Source: Craspedostauros australis (Eukaryota > Bacillariophyta > Bacillariophyceae > Mastogloiales > Achnanthaceae). From it: 64,000 bases of DNA. The notes under the pieces are model-generated. The model was not told where the DNA came from, made no database searches, and saw only the letters and a program-made list of their open reading frames with translations. Location: the NCBI GenBank assembly GCA_026770025.1, contig JAMXDE010000021.1, forward strand, positions 496,001-560,000, given 5' to 3'. The position numbers and the translations under genes are program-made. Positions 21,674 through 32,700 of this stretch are shown in pieces; positions within the stretch are counted from its first letter, which is position 1; each line of letters starts with the position of its first letter.

Positions 21674-22343
21674 TGTCAACATCTAGATCGAAGTTTAGGC
21701 TAACATCACACATGACTGGAAGGTTATTCAACTCGATTGTTAGTATAGTCGAATGAGTCTTGATGATGCATATGGTGTTCGGGTTCTATTGTCATCGGAT
21801 ATGACGTAGGCACTGACATCAGAGAATGACGTCAGAGGATCGTCACTGAGATCCGAGGAATCAAGATTATGTGATAGCCATGGTATGCTGACATGTCTAG
21901 TGATGTCAGGTGCATCAGTGAGCACGTGGTAACAACAATTAGGAAATAGTCTTGTGACGTCAGGGATGATGCAAGCAATCTACTGACGTCGACAGTTGGA
22001 ATATATGAATCCTATGGGATTCCAAGACCAGCCAAGGCCAGACAAGATTGGACAAGATTAGACAAGATCAGACAGAGATGTAGAAAGACCCAAGAGGCAA
22101 AATAGCACAAGATACTGTGATGAGCAGACAGCATCCTTGGGCAACAAAGTAGAAAATATGCATGATGTAACACGAAGACATCGAGCAGATCAGTAGGAAG
22201 ACCTGATGGTGAATCAGGCAAGATCGTAGAAATGGTGCATGAATGCACCAACTTAGGATGAATGAGATCTTGTGCTCACAAATCTCAACAATCATCAATT
22301 GAATACACCACAAACTTAGCAACAACAAACACCAAACATAGCA
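21674..22343 (+). repeat. Probable 3' LTR of the second copia remnant; right end uncertain
   Basis: Directly after the purine tract ATAGGGGAG the sequence begins TGTCAACATC, the expected LTR start. It contains several GACGTCA-like words (TGACGTCAG and relatives around 21800-21990) that resemble CRE/bZIP sites. No second copy is in the window to fix the end. The position given is the CATAGCA at about 22343, a guess based on a CA terminus. Confidence 0.45.
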
Positions 22344-22621
22344 GATTCCACCTGACGGATTGATCACCCTGACGGCGTAGTAAGTGCAGTGTTTGGTGCC
22401 CTGTCCTGTATTGAATTGCTGATTATCAAGAACATGATACGAACACCGAATGAGCTCGATGGGCCCGCACTCGAAAGCTTCAAGAGCAGGGCACATTTGC
22501 GCTATGAGACCTTTAATGAGAGACTGAAGTTCTTCAGTGTGCTGGAGACCACTTTTCGACATCGCAAAGAAAAGCAGAAGCATGATGTTGAAGCCATTTG
22601 TGTCTGTTGGAAATCCGGGGT

Positions 22622-22811
22622 TGATAAAACGATAATGAAAACGAGGTGAACTTACTGAACGCCAAAGGGTGATCAATCCGTGGTAGTGCAGTAGGTTGGT
22701 GAGTTTGAGTGTGTGAATGTGTCTTAGTCTTTAGAGCTGTAACGAATCCAAATGAGACTTTCAAAAGGATTGTGAGCATGTGATGTGCAGCATCCATTAT
22801 AGTTGGATCTG
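22622..22811 (+). mobile_element. Truncated copy of the element nested at 41284-41905
   Basis: 190 bases starting TGATAAAACGATAATG match the start of the 622 bp insertion at 41284, including the shared segment GGTGATCAATCCGTGGTAGT and GAGACTTTCAAAAGGATTGT. The match ends at GGATCTG, exactly where the solo LTR at 22812 begins. The rest of the element is not found on the other side. Confidence 0.8.
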
Positions 22812-23608
22812 TGTCGAGATGTACATGTGATTATATGTCGAAATGTACGTGTATATGTGCATCGTTCACCCGTTATTCTCTCATACGCACTTGGACGGTA
22901 TAACTACATTCGTGTCAATAGTATTCTGTGATTCGTCAGAATTACAGTGGAAATGGAACACACGAAAATGAGCAGAATTTCTGGAGGAAATTTGTAATCA
23001 ACGATTTCTGACAGAATCAGGAATATCGTCCGTCCATCCATCAATGGTACCAAGAGAATCTCGAGGTACTTCCCAACTAAACCTCAGATGACAATATCAT
23101 CTGACAGACTGCTGCATCACCAATGGAACGTGACATCTGGAGAGCAGAAGGACGCCTACTGACGTCGACAGGATATCAACATGTCACCACATTGACATCT
23201 GTCTCCAAGTCAGAGCAGGAGGCGAAGATCTGATGACCAAAGGGCATCAAGATCATGGATACAGGAGATGAACTTCAAATGGTAAGTACTCATGGAGTAG
23301 GAGCCAGTAGTGAATGAACGGAGTGTCAAATGCGGAGTACGCATCGAACACGGAGTATCGTGTAGCACGAGTACACGATATTGAGACAGAGAGAGAATAC
23401 GAAGAGCAGCGAGAGAGCATCTCGCGTACCGACTCATAGTCGGAGATCGAATCTACAAAACAGATTGAAGCACCGAGAGCATCGGGCAAGAGAATGGGCG
23501 TACACCAAGAGGATCAGAGTACCAACATAATGAAATAGCAAATAGAACGACTATCAACCAACACCATCTTCCACGATCGTAGGTTTCCATGAGCGGAACT
23601 TGCCAACA
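22812..23608 (+). repeat. Solo LTR of the first copia family
   Basis: It starts TGTCGAGATG and ends GCCAACA, and aligns end to end with 3661-4441. No internal copia sequence flanks it, so it is best explained by recombination between two LTRs. Flanking 5-mers (ATCTG and CATCC) do not match, so the target duplication has been lost or the flanks have been rearranged. Confidence 0.85.
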
Positions 23609-24436
23609 CATCCAACAAGCGAGCACAAGCAGATCGGCAAAGGTACTCAAACATGTCGACTGTCTTGTGACGAGTATCGAGCGCTTTGTCAGGAATGTTG
23701 GGAGTTTCTCTGCTGCAACTCAAGGTTTTCTAAAGGGAGTAGTTGACACCAAACATGACAACTCTGAATGACTGTCAGAGAATATCATGATACTAGAATA
23801 CTTAATGTGTGATAGGTTGAATGGAATCCCAACTTTCTGCCGAGTGTCCCAGGAGAACGAGTTTTGGGATCATACAGGTCAGGCCATCTGTCAGTTGACC
23901 GTTGCGGTCATCTGGTCTTGCGCAATGACTCCTACACGCCAACGGTGTAGCAGTTACGTACGTGAGCATGTGTCAGCAACAGAATCCTGTCAGAGCAGGA
24001 GAGAACACACAATTTCAAGGACCACAGCTCGAAACAGCAACAACAGCCACCAACGCTAGATAGGATCGTCTTCTGTGTGTCTTGAGGTCTCTCCTTTGCA
24101 GCATCTACCAGCTCGCAAGCATCAGAATTCATTCTCAGGCAATTGTCCGTTGGAATGCAATTTCGAAGGAGGAGGAGAAACAAATTCAAAGGAATCGAGC
24201 GAGTCTATCACGACTACTCTTCATGTTAAATTGCCACGGTAACTCTCTCCCAAGCCCGCGAATACTGTCTGCCGATGGACGACGAGATCCTCTCAAAACT
24301 ACGGTTGCACTGAACACCCAATGAAGAGAGTGATTTTGTCATCATCCGTAAGGCGGCCTGCCCAAACCCTTCAAGATCTTGATTTGGTGTGGAACCGAAG
24401 GAGGAATGTGCTCGTACCTCTGCTCCCACAGGCCGC
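23609..24436. other. Spacer downstream of the Cys-repeat gene
   Basis: Only short ORFs without domains are present. The right end should hold the 3' UTR of the minus-strand Cys-repeat gene. Confidence 0.4.
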
Positions 24437-27004
24437 TTACTTGCAGCTGGCTGGGCAATAGCTGCCAAAGGCAATCTCGAACTTGGCACCGAGAGGCGTG
24501 CAGGTGGAAGACGATGTTCCGCCGTATTGGCATTTGTTGCATTTCATGCCATCCGTGACGGGAGTATCGTTGCACGCGAAGGAGAAGAGGATGAGGTTCG
24601 CGTTAAAGTTGGAGCCGAAGCCGACGTAATAACAGGAGTTTTGCGGCGTGCAAGTAGTATCTCCGACAATTGTGTCCCCCCCGAACTGGTTGAAGCTCTT
24701 GACACCGTCGTTGAAGTAAGAGTTGATTTTCGTGCACGATCTGTCGTTGACACAGGACCCGGTTCCCACAACAGTGGTTGACACACGCTTGTTCTTGTCA
24801 CCGCCGGTGTCCTGGGTGGGTGTTAGGTTCGCGTAATCTTCTGGTCCAGCACCCATGCCAAGGCAGGCTCTTGCTGCAGCGCATGATCCTGCGCCAATAA
24901 TGGCGTAGCCGTCCGACTGCTGCGCGAAGGAGTGGCATGCCTGGTTTCCAGTGCATGATCCTGGCCCAATGATGGAGGCCTTGTCACTTCCAGAGTTGAA
25001 GTTGAAGTAGGAGCATGCGTCAGTACCGGAAGAAGTGCCAGAGAGGCAGGATCCCTGGAAGATCATGGACTGAGTCTCGATGCTTTTGCAGACCTTGTCC
25101 CCAATGCAACTGTTGGATGCGATAGACGCGATGCCGATCCAGGAGCAGGCCTCGGTTCCGACGCAGCATGTGCGTCCTGCCATACCACACCAATCAATAG
25201 CCTCAGGAGCGGTTCCCGTGAACATCTCACCGGCGGCAGCGGCGGCCGCGCTGAAGATCTGGAGGACACCGCTCTTTCCGCTGATGGTATCGAAGAGAGC
25301 GACGCCGTCATCAATGGTTGCCTGGTTTTCAAAGATCCCAAGAAGATCTGCTTCGTTTTGGATAGTGGAGAGAAGGGACAATCCCGTGGATGTGCCTGGT
25401 GTTCCGAGAGCAACCAGGAATGTCAGGGGAGTTGGAGCCGATGTCGGTGCCGAAGTCGGAGCTGTGGGGGCCGATGAAGCAGTGGGGGGAGAGGTTGGTG
25501 CCGAAGTTGGTGCCGAAGTCGGCGAAGCCGTTGGAGCTGTTGGGGATGATGTGGGAGGTGACGTGGCAGGCGTTGGGAAAGGGGTGGGGAAAAAGGTCGG
25601 AGAGTCTGTGGGCAAGGTGTCCTTGCCAATGCAGTACTCATCCACCTTGTCACCAGTGGGATTGTTGTTTGTGTCATTGCCTCCTTTTGGACAGGCCCCA
25701 TCGACATCACTCATGATGTAGACTTCGTCGGAGTCGCACTCCGTCTTCGTCATGCATCCTCTGCAGCCTTTGACACTGCCGCATCCACCAGGAGGGACGA
25801 CGAGGTCGGTTGTCATCTTGTCATTGAAGCCCATCTTCTCGCATGACCCATTGGCGGCGCAGCCACCAGAACCAATGGTCAGGCTGCCTACACGCTTGCC
25901 ACCAGTACCATAGTTGACAGTGGAATGGGCATCCTTGCAGGCATTGCTGCCGACGCACGCATTCTCACCGATGTCGATGTGGCTGCGGTTGTTGGAGAGG
26001 GCCTTCTGCACGACACGGCGTCCAGCTGCCTTGCATGCGTCTGTCCCAATGCATGCACCGGTCTGGATGGTGACATCACCATGAGAACGACGTCCCACTC
26101 CCTCACAAGATTGAGGGGTGGTACATGCCATCTCACCGACGAAGGTGACTCCTGTGATGGACGGATTGATTTCATTTTCGTTCACCAACTCGCATGCACT
26201 CGCGCCAGTGCAGGAGGAATCGAGAATGAGCGGGTTGGGTCCCATGTCCTTGCAGGCGCTGTCACCGGTGCATGCAGTGATTGCAATGGTCATGAATGGA
26301 GGAGAGTTGGAGGCGGAACCGGTGACTGAAGTGCATCCCGAGGATCCTTGGCAGCATGGGTCTGCGACGGCAGGCGATTGCATCGCAGCGATGTCCGTGC
26401 ATGCTGTGCTCATTTCATCTGGTCGTTCGGTGACGAGGACTGGCTTGGTGGTAGCGACCAGGGCCAATTGGCCAGAAAGGATATCGCTGGATGCGTACTT
26501 GTTGAAGAGCTTGCGTGCAGCTCCTTCGCCGAGGTCTCCTGCGCATCCGAAGAAGTTCTGCAGCTGCTCGGATTCCTTGACGGCGGTCACTGCCTCGCGG
26601 CAGGATGGCTTGGCAGAGTTACAGATGATGGTTTTGGCGCTTCTCTCTTCCATTGTGAGATCGGTAGCGCCATCCGGCTTGCAGGCAACGGAGATGGTGG
26701 AATCGAAGACGGTTGGGGCAGCTGATGGTTTGGCAGTTGGTAGGAGCGTGGGCTGGGAGGTCGGCGATGCGGTTGGCGGGGTCGTTTCTGGATCAGTTGG
26801 GTTTTCAGAGGGTGGCACTTGGTTGATCTTGTTGCTCTTGTTGGTGTCACCGCCGGTGCCCTTGAGGATGCGGGTCTTCATCATCATCATGTGGAGTTCC
26901 TCGGTTGGATCCACGGGAATCCTGTTGCCGCGGAGCACGGCGTCGACCGTTGCCGTGTCGGCGAGAGCGAGAAAGGCCGCGAAGGCTGTCTTGGTGTAGA
27001 TCAT
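24437..27004 (-). CDS. Secreted Cys-repeat protein with Pro-Thr-rich linkers
   Basis: The protein is 855 aa. The N-terminus (Lys5, then AFAAFLALADTATVDA) looks like a signal peptide, so it is probably secreted or wall-associated. A first PT-rich linker lies at about 66-98 and a second at about 464-528 (repeated SPTSAPT-like units). Between them residues 238-392 hold at least six repeats of a hydrophobic strand followed by G-x-x-AC-x-G-x-x-AC, for example FVGEMACTTPQSC, IQTGACIGTDAC and IGENACVGSNAC. A second block (about 605-855) has the same repeat (IGPGSCTGNQAC, IGAGSCAAARAC). The regular strand-turn spacing and paired Cys suggest a disulfide-stapled beta-solenoid; this is inference. Similar repeat proteins with PT linkers are common in diatoms. 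No catalytic motif was seen. Adhesion or cell-wall function is possible but not shown. Confidence 0.85.
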   Translation of the reverse strand: MIYTKTAFAAFLALADTATVDAVLRGNRIPVDPTEELHMMMMKTRILKGTGGDTNKSNKINQVPPSENPTDPETTPPTASPTSQPTLLPTAKPSAAPTVFDSTISVACKPDGATDLTMEERSAKTIICNSAKPSCREAVTAVKESEQLQNFFGCAGDLGEGAARKLFNKYASSDILSGQLALVATTKPVLVTERPDEMSTACTDIAAMQSPAVADPCCQGSSGCTSVTGSASNSPPFMTIAITACTGDSACKDMGPNPLILDSSCTGASACELVNENEINPSITGVTFVGEMACTTPQSCEGVGRRSHGDVTIQTGACIGTDACKAAGRRVVQKALSNNRSHIDIGENACVGSNACKDAHSTVNYGTGGKRVGSLTIGSGGCAANGSCEKMGFNDKMTTDLVVPPGGCGSVKGCRGCMTKTECDSDEVYIMSDVDGACPKGGNDTNNNPTGDKVDEYCIGKDTLPTDSPTFFPTPFPTPATSPPTSSPTAPTASPTSAPTSAPTSPPTASSAPTAPTSAPTSAPTPLTFLVALGTPGTSTGLSLLSTIQNEADLLGIFENQATIDDGVALFDTISGKSGVLQIFSAAAAAAGEMFTGTAPEAIDWCGMAGRTCCVGTEACSWIGIASIASNSCIGDKVCKSIETQSMIFQGSCLSGTSSGTDACSYFNFNSGSDKASIIGPGSCTGNQACHSFAQQSDGYAIIGAGSCAAARACLGMGAGPEDYANLTPTQDTGGDKNKRVSTTVVGTGSCVNDRSCTKINSYFNDGVKSFNQFGGDTIVGDTTCTPQNSCYYVGFGSNFNANLILFSFACNDTPVTDGMKCNKCQYGGTSSSTCTPLGAKFEIAFGSYCPASCK

Positions 27005-27218
27005 GGTTGCTCGGTACTTGGTGGTTGGTGATTGATCGTTCAGGGTTGATAGTTGCTTGTTTGGTGTTCTTGGTTGACAACTTGGATGGATTTATGAGAC
27101 GAAGAGTTTGATTTGTTGGTTGTTCGAACCATTTTGCTTGCGTCTTCGATGTTGTGCATGAGGCAACATGGTACGAGCATGGCATGGCGTCCAGGGAGAC
27201 CAAAGCTCCGCCACAACC

Positions 27219-27597
27219 GGAACCTTCACAACTGGTGACATCACCGTTGGACACAAAGACTCCGTGAATCGATGTCGATGCCCAGCACTTATGGTGCAGG
27301 ATGACCCTCCCTGATGCACATCATCCATTGTGCCTGACCAATAATACGTCCGAGCAAAGCGCATGCGAGTATGATACGACTAGGACAAGCAGACAGGGAA
27401 CCTTCACAACCTGGAACCTTCGCAACGGGTGACATCACCGTTGGACAGAAAGACTCCGTGGATCGATGCCGATGACCAACACTTATGGTGCAGGATGACC
27501 CTCCCTGATGTACATCATCCATTGGGCCTGAACTATATTGCGTCCGAGCAAAGCGCATGCGAGTACGATTGTGGTAGGACAAGCAGACAAGGAACAT
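27219..27597. repeat. Two tandem copies of a 194 bp unit upstream of the Cys-repeat gene
   Basis: Copy 1 is 27219-27412 and copy 2 starts at 27413. Shared blocks include GTGACATCACCGTTGGACA, CACTTATGGTGCAGGATGAC and GAGCAAAGCGCATGCGAGTA. The array begins about 215 bases upstream of the Cys-repeat gene's start codon (that gene reads leftward). It therefore sits where its promoter would be. Confidence 0.85.
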
Positions 27598-28492
27598 GGC
27601 GCCCTTGCTAAACTCCACATGCCATCATCTGTCGTCCTTCTTGATCCGCTGTTCTCGCCTGTACCAGGACAGGACTTTGTCGCAGTCTGGTTTCCACAAG
27701 GGTACACACTTTATGTGTTTTTGCATGCAAGACGCAACACGCAACACGCAACCGCCACACCTCATTCGGTAATAGAACACTCTTGGAGTAGAGCAGCGGA
27801 AAATACATCAAGATCGCGACCACTTCAACGCAATAACGCAAGCGATGAATCGGTATCTGGGTTTGCACCTCCCCAACAAAAAAGGAGAGAGAAAAAGACT
27901 CGCCAATTGGTGGGGTGGAAGGGTCTTCTTGGTCGTCGCCTCTGTGTTACAAACATAATCAGATGACAAGCTCTCGCGGAACGAGAGCTGAATGCGCTTT
28001 GCAGGATGAAACACCTTTTTGAATTTTGGTTGGGCATACTCGACGTGGGTGGGAGAGCGGTTTAGCCTTGAAATACGTACTACATCCTGGAACAGAGTAT
28101 CACTGCTTGCTTGCGACCTACTATATGATAGATGAATTGGGTCTGTGCATATGTGGGCGTAACCCTGGCAAGAATACTCCAACACTGATACTATTGTACA
28201 TTATACTGTGCAGCCGTGCCACTCAACAAATGCGAACGTGCTGCCCTGGGATCGGAGTTTGTGACTCCACTTCACTCTCACAAGCATCCACGTGACGAAC
28301 ACAACACAACACAACACTGCCCAAGTTTCGTGACATGTTGTGAACACATGTTCGTCGCCTCCGCGAAGAATCTCCGTTGGGCGAAGACAGAGAGGCATTC
28401 GATGACACCTCTTGAGATTCTCTGTGGCTACTAGCGTCTCGTGGCTAATTTCCGGTTTTTTGGCACTTTTTGGTAATTATTAGGGAGATATC
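27598..28492. other. Spacer, nothing recognised
   Basis: Short ORFs only. The interval ends at the inverted-repeat element that hosts the intact copia insertion. Confidence 0.4.
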
Positions 28493-28493
28493 G

Positions 28494-28589
28494 CATGTAA
28501 TTTGATGAGTCCCAGGGTCCAAAATAACCTGATAGAGACATTTCGTTGGGGGGGTGGATGAGAATTTCGCTTCTTCAAATTACATGGCA
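28494..28589. repeat. Left part of the palindromic target element (continues at 37728-37790)
   Basis: ATGTAATTTGATGAG at 28495-28509 is nearly the inverse of CTTCTTCAAATTACAT at 28570-28585. With the retrotransposon removed, 28573-28589 joined to 37733-37774 forms a perfect 59 bp palindrome (29 bp arms around one C). The site is thus a small foldback or MITE-like element. Confidence 0.75.
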
Positions 28590-29277
28590 AGTTGAGATTC
28601 AATGAGGGACAGACTATTACCGGATACGGTATCAACCAGATGGGAGAAATTCTTGTTTTGGCGCGAAATCTTCCGACTTGATCGACCACCAAACCTTTTT
28701 CTCCTCCTTTCTCTCCTCCATTCACGAATCCATCATGACTCAAACATGACCGACCTGACTCACAATTCACCTTGGGAACTATATGCTCCTCAGATCCTTT
28801 TACTACAACATACCTCGATTCCCTCCATGCTGATGACTACTGCACCACTGCCGTAGTCTTAACGCGTGTATCCAACCTGCTTCAACTCAAGCAATGGAAT
28901 CCGAGAGCCAGCTCCAACCACAGCCACTGCTTCATGGTCGTCACTGCCATGTGCCATGATCTACACTGCAGTGTATCTACATGTGTGGAGAGCGAGGCGC
29001 TGTAATGACTGTATACCCTGTAGCACTGAACCAAGTACATCAGTGCAGGGTCTCGCCAAGTTGTGTGACATCGTTTCTTCACCCTATTAACACCACAAGC
29101 TAACTCATAATAACACAGACAAGGATTAGCTACAAAGCACTCTACTTCTCATCGTTACAAGTTATAACTCTTCAATCAGTACACCTCTCTTGAACTGCAT
29201 CACACGGCTATCCCGAAGCTGGCAGATCCAAGAGACATCCTCCACCGATTCGCGCCAACTACGCGCGAATCCTAACT
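28590..29277 (+). repeat. 5' LTR of the complete copia element
   Basis: The LTR runs from AGTTGAG to CCTAACT, defined by the target duplication and by identity to 37040-37727. The ends form a short inverted repeat, AGTT...AACT, rather than the standard TG...CA. Differences from the 3' LTR are at 28694 (C/T), 28981 (A/G) and 29054 (C/T). Confidence 0.93.
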
Positions 29278-29710
29278 GGTAGCTGCGAGTGGTTGCCAAA
29301 TACTCTCAAGTCAAATCAACTCCACCGAGCATCTTCCTCTGCCAATCGATCGCAAGAGTCTCTCTGAGACCAAGCCAAAAGGCACAGCTCGCAGACCGAG
29401 CTTCCAACAAAGGACGAAGTCCTCATCGCATGCATCTGATTTGAAATCAGACTACCAACACTCGAAAACCGAGCCACTCAAGAGGACAAAAGTCCCAGCT
29501 GAAGGTAAGCGACCCAAGGTCGAACTTCAGTAGCCTCTGCTAAAGCAAGCTATAACCGCACTCGCTGACCGAGTACGAGCCTCTCAAAGCCTGCATCGAA
29601 CTTCAGTGCACACCTTCTCAACGAAGTGAAGTCGAGCAAGAGCAAGAGAAGGCAAACAGATCGATCCCCTCGACGTCCGAAGACTACTCGAGAAGTCCCC
29701 GCTATCCATC

Positions 29711-32700
29711 ATGGCGGAAGAGACAACCCCTGCCACGCTGGAAGAGCTGCAAGCGCAGCTCGAAGCGATCACGGTCGAGAACGCCCGCCTCACACAGGCG
29801 ACGTTGGCGGCCGAAGCCGCTGCAGAAGCAGCGAACGCGGCTGTAGCCACTGTCCAAGCAGCAGCAACAGCCACCGCGACTCCAAGCCGCTCCGGTCTCG
29901 GGCGCAGCCGATCAGTCGGCGCCACACGAACCCGGACGGACCAGTCCTTCCTCGATGACAGCCTCTTCGACATGGAAACACCCAAGCCCAAGAAGAGCAG
30001 AAAGTCAGGCGAGGACAGTGACGACGACGACGATGACCTCTCTGGGAAACCAACCGTTCCCATCATGGGAGGTCTCCTCAAGCAAGGACGCAACTGGGTA
30101 CCCTGGACCGCAGGCGCACCAAACGCGCAGTGGACCGGCCTCCAAGACGAGTCACACACCAGGTGGACCAACTCTCAACAACAGAGAATCCTCCATAACG
30201 GTGCTGACTCCACCAACCAGTCCAAGCGAGAGCAAGGACTCGCCGACAAGTTCAAGAAGGGAGGCAACATCCAGCAGTTCATCCGCTTGGTGCGTAACCA
30301 CATGGCCAAAACTGGACTCCTCACCATGGCGTACATCGCTGACAGCAACGCAGAGTCAGAGATGACTCGTGTTCTTGACTCCCCAGCCGCTTTCACTCTT
30401 GAAGACGCCACCAAGCACTTCAACGAGTACCATCTGAAGTGGGATCACTACGACGTCCAGAACAACTGGACGGCCGCAGCGTTCTTCCGTGACAGCCTTG
30501 ATCCAAGTCTAGAAGACCAGCTCATGAACCGAATCGAGCCGAAGTTCCACGACAACTTCATAACCCTCTTCGTTGAGTTCATGAACAGCAACTCCGCCAA
30601 CTCCTTGGACGAGCAAGACGCCCTCGCAGCCAAGATCCGCGAAGTCAACTGCAGACGTTTTCCAAACGAAAACGTTGGTCTCATGGCAGTCCACCTTCGT
30701 GCTCTTTGCAAGCGCCTCGACGACGCCGGTCGCTTCGACCTCCGTCTCCTCCGAACGATCCTCGATGCCTTCCTCCAAGCGGGAGGACAGATCCGGTCTG
30801 GTGAACAGTACCGACGTCCTCTCTATGTGATGAAGGATGACCTTGAGGAAATCCTCATGCGTCTCCCTGTCTTCACGTACGAGCACGCTCGCCCCCAGCT
30901 TGCCGCAAAAGACCTCACATGGATGGCTATCTGTAACAAGGCCGAGTCGTCGTACGAAAACGAAGTGCGCGGAAATCGCTGGCACGCCATCAGGCGTACC
31001 AAAGATAGCAACGTGCCCAGGTACTCGTACGCCAACAACGTCGTCCAAAATCCAAGCGCCAACGTCCTCGAGCAACACAAGGGTTTCTCCAAGAACGACG
31101 GGAAGAGAAACAACTTCAAGAAGCCCAAGGAACGCGACGCCAAACGCAACGCCGGCCAGGGGTGGTCGTCCAAAGCTCCCAAGCCCGGTGAACCACAGCG
31201 CAAGCTGGTCAACGACAAAACGTTCATGTGGTGCGCCAAGTGCCGTCGCTGGCGTCTCTCACACAACACCGAGAGTCATCAGGACAACTTCAAGTTCAAG
31301 GCGAAGGCAAAAGGCAAGAACGTTCCCAAACAGGACAACCTTTCCATCGACATGGCTGCCTGGACGTGCTTCACAGCCACCTCCAGCCAAGACGAAGACA
31401 CCTGGTGGTCCCTCATCTGGAACCTCTTCACCTCCTTCAACTACTTCGGTAGCATCGTTGGAATGGTTCTCCTCTTCGCTTCACTCCAAGTCATCACCAT
31501 CGGAGTAGAGTATGGGTGGTACATCGCGGCAGCCAATGCCTGGATGCTAATCGCCGTAACTTTACTCCTCCTCCACACGAACGTTCCACGAAGACCCGAC
31601 TTAATCAACTCTACTGATTTAGCCTATACCAAGGCACGAGTCAAGGAACGGTTCAAGCAAGTGCACAAACGTCCCACACACTGCAATGGAGCTGTGAAAC
31701 GCAGTCTCTACGACCTCGTGATGGAAAGCCTTGACCCAGATGGACCCAAACCCGTGAACGTGTCGAAGGTGAACTCCCCACGGACAAAACGTGTGTGGCG
31801 TCCCCAGGCTCGGACCAAAACTCGCAATCACAGATCAAAACGTCGTTACTGGAACCAGTCGAAAACTTCCACTTATGGTAAAAACCAACCATTCACGACT
31901 GCAAAATTGCCCCGCCAGGAAGGTCGCACCTCATCCATCTCACGAAACCTCTGGAGCTTGTACCCAACTCGCGGAATCGACTTGATGTATGATCGAAATC
32001 AAAAACAACAATGTGACAATGACATGCCCGCACTACTCACTCTGCAAGGTCTAGCATCTTATTTCACCAATCGCAACGCTTTCGCATCCCCAGCTAAAGC
32101 TGAGAGTTATCTCTCGCCCGACGCTCCATTCGAACTTGTATGGGACAGCGGAGCGTCAATCTCTGTGACAAATGACCTCAACGATTTCTGTTCTACTCCA
32201 AGTCCTCCACCAAGACCGACCTTTCTCAACGGGTTCCTCAAGAAAATCCAAGTGAATGCGTTGGGAACTGTCGAGTGGTATGTTCTTGATGTGACTGGAA
32301 GCCCTCGCAAATTGCGACTGCCTGCTTTCCATGTTCCCGAATCGAAGGTCAAGCTAATCAGCACTTCCAGTCTTCTCGAAGAGTATCAGGGAGAAACGAT
32401 CGTATTCGACAAGTCCTCCTGCAAACTCAGCGGAATCCTGGGAAGCGACGATCGTAATGCAATCGTAGCGAACTACAAGAAATCCACAAGGCTGCCAACA
32501 TCCGTCGGCTACAGCGCCGGCAACATCCATGATGTACCAGCTGCACTAACGTCCATCGTCTCTACCGTGTCGGACCACAACGTGAACCTCACCCAACCGC
32601 AAAAGGAACTTCTTCGGTGGCACTATCGTCTCGGACACTTATCCTTCAGTCGAGTGAAGTTCCTGCTGCGTTCGGGTGCACTCACTGGGTCAGAATCGTC

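Noticed and set aside
22807-23613. Target duplication for the solo LTR
   Set aside because: Flanking 5-mers ATCTG and CATCC do not match, so none was claimed.
24389-26999. Plus-strand ORFs opposite the Cys-repeat gene
   Set aside because: The minus strand has a full 855-codon frame with signal peptide and regular repeats; plus ORFs are fragments.
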